NCBI GenBank assembly: GCA_025057395.1
Contig: JANWXU010000020.1
Span: 1-44,334 of the forward strand
DNA length: 44,334 bases
Reading direction: 5' to 3'
From: Bacteroidia bacterium
GTDB lineage: Bacteria; Bacteroidota; Bacteroidia; J057; JANWXU01
The notes beneath the pieces are model-generated. The model searched no databases. It saw only the letters and a program-made list of their open reading frames with translations, and had not been told where the DNA came from. Position numbers and translations under genes: made by a program. Below, piece by piece: positions 17,987 through 27,400 of the stretch (position 1 is the stretch's first letter; each line of letters opens with the position of its first letter).

Positions 17987-19405
17987 ATGAAAATTCGTAC
18001 CCGCCTTACACTACTATTCACATTTATAACAGCAACTATACTTTTGGGATTTGCTATCACTATTTATTTTTCTGCCCGCAACAATAGAGAAAAAGAATTT
18101 TATATTCAATTAAGGAAAGAAGCAATTACCAAAGCCAATTTGTTTTTAGAAGCAAAAGTTGATAGCAAAACTTTGCAAGATATTTATAAAAATAATAGGG
18201 CTATTCTTAGCGAAGTAGAAGTAGCTATCTATTCAAGTAATCAAAAACTCCTATACCATGACGCTGTAGACATTGATTTCGTTAAAGAAACTCCTAGAAT
18301 GCTTCAAGAAATACTCCAAAAAGCAGAAATTCAGTTCTATCAACAAGATTGGCAAGTAGTAGGAATACGCTACACATTTCAAAATCAAAATTATATTATC
18401 ACGGCAGCAGCTTATGATCAGCATGGGTATAACGAACTAAACAGTTTATTGAAAAACAGTTTAATGTTCTTCTTGCTTTCTCTAACTGTAATTTACTTTT
18501 CAGGACGCTTCTTTTCGCAAAAAGCCCTTGAACCTATTAAACAAATGGTAGATAGAGCGCAAAAAATATCTGCTATAAATTTAGACCTAAGACTCCCTTT
18601 ACCCCATACCAAAGATGAACTCGCCGAACTAGCTAATACATTTAATCAAATGCTAGACCGTTTACAAAATGCCTACGAAGAGCAAAAGCGTTTTATTTTG
18701 CATATTTCTCATGAGTTAAGAACCCCTCTTACAGCCCTCACTGCAGAATTGGAGCTTTCTCTTCAAAACAATCACAATATGCAGGAATATAAAGCTGCAA
18801 TCCAAAACGTATTAAAAGATACTCAAAAATTAGTGCGCCTGATTAATAGTCTTCTAGACCTTGCTAAAGCAAGTAGCGAACCTTCACAAATTTCCTTTAA
18901 GCCTGTAAGAATCGACGAACTGCTATTAGATGCTAGGCAACAAGTATTACAAGCTAATCCCGAATATAAAGTCACTATCTACTTTCAAACCCCTTTTGAA
19001 AATGAAGAACAAATATCTGTGTGGGGAAATGAATATCTATTGAAAATAGCATTCATTAATCTTATCGAAAATGGTTGTAAGTTCTCAACCCCTAGTGAGT
19101 GTGTAGTATCAGTAGCTTTATATCCCTCCAAAATTATACTTAGCTTCTCTGATAAAGGAATTGGCATTGCTAAGGAAGATTTAAAGAATATTTTTACCCC
19201 TTTTTATCGTGGAAAAAACAAGCATTTTGCCCAAGGGCATGGCATTGGGCTTACCTTAACTCATAAAATTATTCTTCTGCACCACGGAACTTTGAATGTT
19301 ATTTCCCAGCCCTCCTTTGGAACAACTTTTACCGCTGAAATACCTAATCTTACCGTTTCCAATTTTGCGGTTACCCTTACCAACGTCACTCCACTTCCTC
19401 GCTAA
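17987..19405 (+). CDS. Sensor histidine kinase
   Basis: This 472-residue inner-membrane kinase has a first membrane helix at about 7-29, a periplasmic sensor region of about 130 residues, and a second helix at about 157-175. A HAMP domain (about 176-230) follows, then a HisKA domain with phosphoacceptor His242 (HISHELRTPLTAL). The HATPase_c domain has the N box NLIENGCKFS, G1 box DKGIGIAKEDL, F box FTPFYRG and G2 box GHGIGLTLTHKI. It is encoded 9 nt after its response regulator. The periplasmic region has no recognisable named domain and the stimulus is unknown; general layout resembles CusS-type kinases. Confidence 0.95.
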   Translation: MKIRTRLTLLFTFITATILLGFAITIYFSARNNREKEFYIQLRKEAITKANLFLEAKVDSKTLQDIYKNNRAILSEVEVAIYSSNQKLLYHDAVDIDFVKETPRMLQEILQKAEIQFYQQDWQVVGIRYTFQNQNYIITAAAYDQHGYNELNSLLKNSLMFFLLSLTVIYFSGRFFSQKALEPIKQMVDRAQKISAINLDLRLPLPHTKDELAELANTFNQMLDRLQNAYEEQKRFILHISHELRTPLTALTAELELSLQNNHNMQEYKAAIQNVLKDTQKLVRLINSLLDLAKASSEPSQISFKPVRIDELLLDARQQVLQANPEYKVTIYFQTPFENEEQISVWGNEYLLKIAFINLIENGCKFSTPSECVVSVALYPSKIILSFSDKGIGIAKEDLKNIFTPFYRGKNKHFAQGHGIGLTLTHKIILLHHGTLNVISQPSFGTTFTAEIPNLTVSNFAVTLTNVTPLPR

Positions 19406-19526
19406 TCATGTGTTTATTTTGCTAGCTAGATAATTTTTTATATACTTTTTAGAAATATTGTGTTAATTTAAATTAATTTTGAGATAAGTATTGCTTTTTT
19501 TTCACAAAAGTCCATGTTTTAAGAGT

Positions 19527-22500
19527 ATGACTTACCTGCAGAAGTATATCGTCTTTATACTTGCTTGGTTCTTGCTTTGCAAAGCAATAATAGCACAACA
19601 GGTGCCGCAAGAATATGTCTTGCACTACCTTACCTTCAATGACCCTATACAAGATGGAGTTCGAATGAACTTAAATCTACAGCCTATCAGCGGTCCTCAC
19701 CGCTGGGTAATTGGAAACGCTTATACAGACCCTAATGAAACTATAGAAACACCAGACCAAACCCGGGTAGTTCAAGGAAATATTTTTGGTGCTCCTAGAA
19801 GTGGATACCTATATATAACCAATCCATCAAACCCTTTATTCCCTAATGCTGCATATAATAAAAGATCTACTTCTAACGTAGTAAGCAAATTAAATGCCCA
19901 GACAATTTGTACTCTAGGATTTCAAATTGTAGAAATTTCTTTTTTCTGGATGGCAGGTGGAGATGGAGTAAATGCCTATGGTGAAATTTTATGGTCTGCT
20001 CGCGGCTCTGATCCTACACCAGTTACTATAGATGGACAGCCTCTGCGTCTTTTCGGTAGTAGAGATAAATGGCAATATACTACAGTTTCGGTACCGGGTA
20101 CAGCTAACACCAGCGATGTAGAATATTACATTCGATGGGTTAATCGCGCTAACAACGCAGGAGAGCCTATGGATCTATCAATTGGAATTGATGATTTTAC
20201 TGTAAAAGGCACTATAACAAAACTACCCAGACTTTTTACTGAAATTCGTCCGGCTCTACCAGGTAACCAAGTTTGCCAGGGCACTACTATTCAAGTTTGT
20301 TTGCGACATGAATGGCAACTGTGCCCGGGTTTTTATCGAATTCGCCTTTCAGAACCTAATGGCGAATTTACTCCCACCTCTCCCCAAATAGGACCGCTGT
20401 TTCATAGTATTGATACTACTCCTGGGCCTTTTAATATGTATTATCCTTCTTGGCCCTGCTTCACCGTACCTATTCCCCAATTTGCTTCTCCAGATATTTG
20501 CTATAAAATTCGCTTTGAACGATTTACTCAATATCCAATAGGAGGGGTAGGTAATTTTGCAGTTGACGATCTTACAGGTTATCCTTTTCTTCCGCCTGCT
20601 GTAGATGGCAGACCTGCTGATGCCCCCTGCTTTGAAGTAATTAATTGTCAACCACGATATATTATCGATACTCAACCAGAAGGACCTCCCTTCAGTCCAC
20701 GAATACCTGACGGTGCTCCCCCCACTCTTATTTCTCGAGAAAGGAATTGTGATATTGTTTGTGTAAATTCTCCATTAACTATAACTTTTGGTTCTCGTAT
20801 TCAAGTACGTAATCCTAATACTGGCCAGTGGCAAAACGCGCCTTCCTACTTATATGACCCTGGTAATGAGTATATCGGACAACTATTGCGGCTAAATATA
20901 AGTGGAAGAGATACCACGATTACCGTAGTGCGACAAATTGGACAGCCCTTAAGAGAGCGCGCAGGACTCGCACAATACCCTACTCGAAACAGCCCGTGGG
21001 GAAGCATTAGCGACTTAGTGCCGGATGTACCTGACGGCTGCAATTATTACTTGCGGGTAATCTCTACCAATCCCCCTTCGATAGACTCAAGATATTGGGG
21101 GCCCTTCTGCATCCGACATTGCGATATTGAAACAAATAACTTACGTCCTGTAAGCATTTGTTATTCTTGCAATGTGAAAGCTGAAGATGAATTTCCCACA
21201 GACCCTGAGCGCTCTTTGGTACCCTATGATTGGTATGTATGTACCCGCTGTAATAATGCGCCAGGTAAGTGTGAAGGGTGCAATGAGGAGCAAAAAAAGA
21301 TTTACCTGAATGCTTGTAAGGATACTATTCCTACTGGCTTACCTCACCGCTTAGAGCACGGAGCTTTGATACCTGTCTTAGTAAAAATCAATCGCTGGCC
21401 ATGGCCGCAAAACGCTCCAGTAAGATATTCTCCTGGTGATATTTTCGAAATTGAATTGTGGCAACCTGTTTCGCCTCCCCCTAGCGTTCCGCCTCCACTA
21501 AGACCTAGTCACGAGTATCCCACAATAGCCAAAGTAGATATCGACCAAACGTACCAAGAAATTCAGAACGCAGAAAATAGGCAAGTAGCTTTTATGCAAA
21601 TGGTTTCTAATACAAGGTGGCAACCCTCTAACCCTCCCCCCTCACAAGAAGCTATTATCTGGCTAAAAGTAATAGGGAGCGATAGAGGGGGGCCCCATCC
21701 TGCTAAAGCACCCAATCCTCCCCCTTACCCAGGGCCTTATTTCTTCCGTATTATTTCTAAAAAGAATCCACCCAATACCGCCCCCGATACTATTCCGGGA
21801 TTTCCGCATTCGCGTATTGGAAATGTTAATTGCAAACCCCAAGATGCATTTGGGCAGTTTACTACTCTTACTATTGCCGAACCGGCCCAAGCTGCCCCTA
21901 TGCTTATATTAAGCGATAACGTACCCGAATGTTACAATAAAAACGATCCTAATCCTAACGAAGGATATATAGGTATGGATATAGTACCCCCAGTGCAAAG
22001 TAGCTGCTATGAATGGTACATTAAGCGTCCTGGGGAAACAGAATTTAGCTACTTTTTTACTACCTGTCCTCCCAACAATAGTTCCTTGGGAGTAATAGTA
22101 ACTCAGGGAGAAACTTATGAGTTTAAAGTCCGGGAGCGTGCCGGCGGAGTAAACCAAGGGTGCTTTGGACCATTTTCGGAACCTCTCATAGTGGTAGCAG
22201 GGCAAAATCAACGCATTAAATTCAAACTCAATGAGCCCCCTCCTTTTTGCATCGGGGATGAAGTAGTGTATTCTGTGGAGTTTGATGCTACTACCCCTAC
22301 CCAGTACTCCTTTGCCGAGGCGCGTTTTGAGCCACCTACAGCAGGTAGAGTTACCTATACTGCTAATAATGAAATCCGCATCTTATGGCAAGATACGGGT
22401 ATGTGCCGCCTAAAAGTGCTGGGTATAGTAAAACCCTCACCCCTATGTGAGCTTAGAGATTCAGCATATTTTGTAGTACGTTCCTATGCAGATCCTCTTC

Positions 22501-24122
22501 CTATTTTTGGAGGAAAATCTCCTAAAATTCCGATTTGCTCTAATGAACCTTTTTACCTATTCAACATTCCTCCTCTTGCCCAAATGAACCGAAGAAAAGA
22601 CTTTTACGGCAAGCTCTTTGATTACGGTATGTGGGTTACGGATAAAGACTTCAAAGATGAATTAGGTCCTAATGACAGAATCAATACCTTTTGGCCCTCC
22701 CAAACAGCTATTGAAATTAAAGAAAATGTGAATAGTGACTTAGCCACGGAACAAGATTCTATCTTCCGCACTCGCGATGGCAGAGATGTTTGGAGGGGGG
22801 CTTTAGTAATTCCCGCAAGACAAATACCACCTGGCCAAGTTCGATATCTATTTTTAAGAACACGTAACGAAAATGGATGTGTAGCCCGCGACCCTATTAC
22901 CTTGCTAACCCCACCCGATTTCATCATAGACGTAGGAAAAGATACCCTAATTTGCCCAGGGCAAGTATTCCAACTCAATGCCAAAACCTTATTTACTACC
23001 CCATTTCCAGAGGGAGCCGAAAACTGGAAAACGGAAATTATGTATGAATGGGAAGAGCACCCGGGTGTAACTTACCTTGACCCAAGAAATATTCCTAATC
23101 CTAAAGTACGTCTGAGCAGACCCGTGAATACCCTAAAAGTAAATGTCACGGTAACCTATAAGCCTGATGAAAATTCAGCGCAGAGCCTCACTTGTGATAC
23201 TAAGTCTCGAGTACTAATAGTTCAAGTATATCAGCCTGCAGAAATGCAAGATAGAGTTTGCCTTTTAGATAGTACCTATTTCCTGCCACTACCCATTCGT
23301 GAAAATATGCCTGGAAAGTGGGAAAGTGGTTTTTATCAAAAGCCGCCTGACCAACTTCCTGTGCCTATCGAAGAAGAAAATAAAGTCCGTCTTGGCGCAA
23401 TAGACCAAGTAGGCGGAGTTAGAATAGGTAGAGCGGGCACCCCACAAGGATATAAAACAGTAAGCTTTGTTTATCGGCATGAGTCAAGTGGTTGCACTGA
23501 TACCCTACATTTAACTGTAACTGGTTCTCCAGAAATTGATTTCAAAGCTCTTAAGCCTAATTATCTTAAGTTTTTTCCCAGAGATTCAGCTATTAATTCT
23601 TTCTTAGATAAATCTTTAGGAACAGACCCTAACAGAAATCGGTGGCGAGTTTGGATTAATAAGCCCCACCTACCTAAAGCCGACACAAGTGTCTTTTTGA
23701 ACCAAAAGGATCTGGAAAATTACTTTTTTGAGTATAATAAAATTTTCCCAGATACAGTTTCTTATTTTGTAGAACTTACTGTCATTTCGCATGAAGGATG
23801 CGCAGCTAAAGATACACTCGAAGTACTAGTAGTAAACGTCTATAGCCTTATCGTTTACAATGTATTCACCCCCAATGGAGATGGTGTAAATGATCGTTTT
23901 GTAGTAGAAAATGAGGGGGTAAAAGAATATCGGCTTTCTATTTTTGATAGGTGGGGAAATCAAGTATTTTTTACTCAAAACCCCATGGAGCATTGGGATG
24001 GTACTCGCAATAATGATGGTGTTACTAAAATGCAGGAGGGAGCTTATTTTTATTACCTTGAAGGTAGATTTCATAATGATAGACAATTTCAACGTTCTGG
24101 AAATGTTACCTTACTAAGGTAA
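19527..24122 (+). CDS. Giant exported protein with type IX (CHU_C) sorting domain, copy 1
   Basis: The protein has 1531 residues from ATG 19527, which opens directly into a signal peptide ending IIAQ. A TTG 12 codons upstream would add a non-signal-like extension. Residues about 30-230 look like a MAM/jelly-roll module ending GIDDFTVKG. A long Cys-rich central region follows, including three CxxC motifs at 545-548, 572-575 and 582-585. The final 90 residues are the gliding-motility-associated C-terminal domain: VYNVFTPNGDGVNDRF, then SIFDRWGNQVF, WDGT and EGAYFYYLEG. This marks a type-B substrate of the type IX secretion system, exported across the outer membrane. It is colinear with the next gene. 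Adhesin or surface-scaffold function is inference. Confidence 0.85.
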   Translation: MTYLQKYIVFILAWFLLCKAIIAQQVPQEYVLHYLTFNDPIQDGVRMNLNLQPISGPHRWVIGNAYTDPNETIETPDQTRVVQGNIFGAPRSGYLYITNPSNPLFPNAAYNKRSTSNVVSKLNAQTICTLGFQIVEISFFWMAGGDGVNAYGEILWSARGSDPTPVTIDGQPLRLFGSRDKWQYTTVSVPGTANTSDVEYYIRWVNRANNAGEPMDLSIGIDDFTVKGTITKLPRLFTEIRPALPGNQVCQGTTIQVCLRHEWQLCPGFYRIRLSEPNGEFTPTSPQIGPLFHSIDTTPGPFNMYYPSWPCFTVPIPQFASPDICYKIRFERFTQYPIGGVGNFAVDDLTGYPFLPPAVDGRPADAPCFEVINCQPRYIIDTQPEGPPFSPRIPDGAPPTLISRERNCDIVCVNSPLTITFGSRIQVRNPNTGQWQNAPSYLYDPGNEYIGQLLRLNISGRDTTITVVRQIGQPLRERAGLAQYPTRNSPWGSISDLVPDVPDGCNYYLRVISTNPPSIDSRYWGPFCIRHCDIETNNLRPVSICYSCNVKAEDEFPTDPERSLVPYDWYVCTRCNNAPGKCEGCNEEQKKIYLNACKDTIPTGLPHRLEHGALIPVLVKINRWPWPQNAPVRYSPGDIFEIELWQPVSPPPSVPPPLRPSHEYPTIAKVDIDQTYQEIQNAENRQVAFMQMVSNTRWQPSNPPPSQEAIIWLKVIGSDRGGPHPAKAPNPPPYPGPYFFRIISKKNPPNTAPDTIPGFPHSRIGNVNCKPQDAFGQFTTLTIAEPAQAAPMLILSDNVPECYNKNDPNPNEGYIGMDIVPPVQSSCYEWYIKRPGETEFSYFFTTCPPNNSSLGVIVTQGETYEFKVRERAGGVNQGCFGPFSEPLIVVAGQNQRIKFKLNEPPPFCIGDEVVYSVEFDATTPTQYSFAEARFEPPTAGRVTYTANNEIRILWQDTGMCRLKVLGIVKPSPLCELRDSAYFVVRSYADPLPIFGGKSPKIPICSNEPFYLFNIPPLAQMNRRKDFYGKLFDYGMWVTDKDFKDELGPNDRINTFWPSQTAIEIKENVNSDLATEQDSIFRTRDGRDVWRGALVIPARQIPPGQVRYLFLRTRNENGCVARDPITLLTPPDFIIDVGKDTLICPGQVFQLNAKTLFTTPFPEGAENWKTEIMYEWEEHPGVTYLDPRNIPNPKVRLSRPVNTLKVNVTVTYKPDENSAQSLTCDTKSRVLIVQVYQPAEMQDRVCLLDSTYFLPLPIRENMPGKWESGFYQKPPDQLPVPIEEENKVRLGAIDQVGGVRIGRAGTPQGYKTVSFVYRHESSGCTDTLHLTVTGSPEIDFKALKPNYLKFFPRDSAINSFLDKSLGTDPNRNRWRVWINKPHLPKADTSVFLNQKDLENYFFEYNKIFPDTVSYFVELTVISHEGCAAKDTLEVLVVNVYSLIVYNVFTPNGDGVNDRFVVENEGVKEYRLSIFDRWGNQVFFTQNPMEHWDGTRNNDGVTKMQEGAYFYYLEGRFHNDRQFQRSGNVTLLR

Positions 24123-24448
24123 GCTTTAGTTAGTTAGCTTAAAATTTAAAATCCAAAGCCGGAATTTTTTCCGGCTTTTTTATTTTTCGGCTGCATAAAA
24201 CTTTACTGAAAAAACTGCGGAACCTTCTACTATTTCAATTAAAATCTAAATTACTCACAGAGCACAATACTAGTTAACTCAAAAAGACTTATTGTCACGC
24301 TTTATAGAACGTAAGCACAAAATATTCTAAGATATAAAATTTGAATAGAAGCAATTAGTTATTTTCATAAATATCTTTATATATTTACTATAATTCTTTT
24401 AAATTTTATAAAAATCAATTTATTAGAGGTAATAATTTAAAATAAAAA
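24123..24448. other. Intergenic region between the two giant type IX cargo genes
   Basis: This 326-bp stretch carries the terminator of the upstream gene (24155-24181), then very AT-rich sequence up to the ATG at 24449. I see no reading frame or RNA gene. TATCTTTA at 24372-24379 is one mismatch from the -7 consensus TAnnTTTG, but the nearest upstream TTG is too far away for a confident promoter. Confidence 0.5.
24155..24181 (+). terminator. Rho-independent terminator after cargo gene 1
   Basis: A perfect 10-bp stem (AAAGCCGGAA with TTCCGGCTTT, 4-nt T loop) runs directly into a T tract. It lies 32 bp after the stop, so the two cargo genes are probably transcribed separately. Confidence 0.93.
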
Positions 24449-27400
24449 ATGCATTGGCAATTAATACACTTAATCTTTTTAGTTCTTGCTTTTAGCTTAG
24501 GTAACGTACTAAAGGCGCAACCCTTGCCCGCCTCCTATGTACTATATTCTCTTCATTTTAACGACCCAAGCGAGTTACCCAAAATATTACTTAATAGTCA
24601 GCAACGAATTGCAGGCCCCAACCAATGGCTGATGAATAATAGCTATAGCGGAGCCCATGTAGAAAATCCACGGCAAGATAATGTAAATAGTGGGAATATT
24701 TTTAATGCTCCCCAAAGTGGCTACTTACACGTTACGAACATGCGAGACACCGCTATTGATAAAAATGCTGTTTTCAACCCTGCCGAAGCGACCGATGTCG
24801 TAACTATGTTGAACGTCAACCCCATTTGCCTAAAGGGCTTTCAAAAAGTAGAAATTTCATTTTTTTGGTTTGGCGGCGGTGATGGCGTAAATACCTATGC
24901 TGAAATTTTATATTCTCTTGGATGGGGGGGAACTCCTGAGCCTGTTCTGGGCACTAGCGGACCCATCCGTCTCTTTGGCTCTCCTAACCAGTGGAAATTT
25001 TTTGTAGTAGAAGTTCCACAGGTAGCTATGAAAGGAGATGTACGTTTTTACATTCGTTGGTTCAACAGCCGAAGTGAAACAGGTAATAATACTCCCCAAC
25101 CCTCTTTTGGAATAGATGATTTCTCTGTAAAGGGCACTATTCTCAAAAAGCCTAGGATTAAAACGATTTTAGATCCGACTCCTACGGGTCCAATTTGCCA
25201 GGGCGGACAAGTACGAGTTTGTTTCGAGCATGAATTTGACCTCTGCGCTGGCGTATACATCGTTCGACTTTCAGAACCGGGCGGCCAATTTACGCCTAAT
25301 TCTGCCGCTCGTGGCTTCTTCATTATCAACCCAGAATGGTACCCTAATGGTCGGTTTTGCACTACTATGCCTATCGGGCAGTTTAATGCCGCTGATGATT
25401 GCTATAAAATTCGTCTTGAGCGTGTAACGCAAGTAACCTCCGGGGGACTTATTTTCCCTGCAGACTCTATGTTTAATTATCCAGTCTATCCCCCTATTAT
25501 CAACGATGGCTACCATGATGAAGATTTACCCTGCTTTAAAGTAGATTTTTGTTCTACAAGATATTTCATTAACACGCAACCGGTACCAGGCGGCCCTGGA
25601 GTAAACGTAGGGCGTCTACCTACCTTTATGTCTCGGCAAGAACAATGCGATGTAGCATGTGTTAATTCTCCCCTTACAGTACACTTTGAGTCCTATGTAG
25701 AAATATGGGACCAAAGCTTGCAGCCTCCGCGGTGGGTGCGCTCTCCTACTTACCTTTTTGAACCTGGTAACGAATACCGCTGCCAATTATTACGTATACG
25801 AGGAAGAGATACTACTATTGTACAAGAAATTGGAGGCGCAATTCAAGACCCTAATATTTACCCCGGCCCTGTACGGGGAGATTTTGGTTCTTTTAATGCC
25901 TCGGTACCTGATGTACCAGACGGGTGTGATTATTATTTTCGAGTCGTTTCTACTCGTCCTGTAGCCATCGATGCTTCTTTACGTGGTCCTGTTTGCATCA
26001 AGCACTGTGATATTGTAACTAATAACAACCGTCCTGTAGATATTTGCTATTCTTGTAATATAGATGCCGACTTGGAAATGCGTGGCAAAGGAGCGGGAGA
26101 CCCGGTCCAAGCCCTTTTCGATTGGTACATTTGCCCTACGTGCACCACTTTTAATTGTATCAATTGCACAGCAGAAGATTATAAGCGCATTCTAGTTGCC
26201 TGCAAAGACACAGTTGTTCCCGAACGCGCAGAAAATCATCCCTTAAAGAATGTACGCGGTGCGCTTGTTCCCGTAAAAGTAGGAATAAATCGATGGCCGT
26301 GGCCACAAAATGCACCCGTACGTTACAACCCCAATGATGAATTTGAAATACAGCTCTGGCAACCTCAGCCTATGAATCCAGCTCCTCCCTTAAACCCTAA
26401 TCATACTTACCCAGCCATGGGAGATGTAGATGTCAACCAAACATACGGAGAAATTGCCTCCTTTAGGGGTATTCTCACCTGGAACCCCTCTACCTTAGAT
26501 CCCCCTCCTACTCGTGAAGCTATCTTATGGCTCAAAATAGACCCTAATGGCCCCAAACCAGCTGCCGGTACCTACTTTTTTAGAATCGTGGCTAAACGAA
26601 ATCCTGGTGGCAATGATCGAGATACCATACCCTACTTTTATGATTTGGTTCCACGCCCCAATTGTGAATTATTTGACAACACCGGTCAATTTACCACTCT
26701 TAGCATTGTAGAACCCAGTAGTACTAAACTCTCTCTAATGCAGGGAATGAACCAATCCGATTGTGATGGAGAACGCACTATGATGACTGTATTCATAATA
26801 GGTGCCCAACCTGGTAAATGCTATGAATGGTATGTAAATGACGAGTATGTAAATACATATTGCTTCCCCTTTACGGGGCTACGTTTTATAGGAAGACCAG
26901 GCACGGAATATCGGATACGTGTAAGAGAAAGAGCTGGCGGTGAAGCTCGAGGATGCTTTGGCCCCATGTCTGATGAATTTAAGTTTACAATGAAGAAAGG
27001 ACACCAATTTAGATTTGCCCTCAATGAACCTCCCCCCTTCTGTTTAAACGAAGTAATTAAATATTCCGTGGTCTTTGATACTATCACTCCTACTCTTTAT
27101 ACTTTTGAAGAATTTAAGTTTAATCCTCCTGACGCGGGTGACACAGTAGCTATTGGTAACAATGAATTTTATATTTTATGGAAAAAAGAAGGAACTTGCG
27201 ATATAAAAGTGCAAGCTATTGCAAAAGTCAATCAACTTTGTGAATTAAAAAAAGATACTACTTTTCATATCCGCTCTTATAGAGACCCTCTCCCCCCCTA
27301 CAATGAAGAACCTAAGCAAATTTATTTCTGCAGTAAAGATAGTGTATATTTACTACATAGTTTAGGCTTAGAACAAATGCTTAAAGATACCCTTACCTAT

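Noticed and set aside
19491-19526. A TTG start 12 codons before the first cargo gene
   Set aside because: The extension spoils the signal peptide; ATG 19527 starts it directly.
20349-23480. Several minus-strand frames of 60-120 codons inside cargo gene 1 (and similar ones in cargo gene 2 and the VCBS genes)
   Set aside because: All lie opposite well-conserved coding sequence, have no recognisable domain or upstream signals, and are explained by codon bias of the sense gene.
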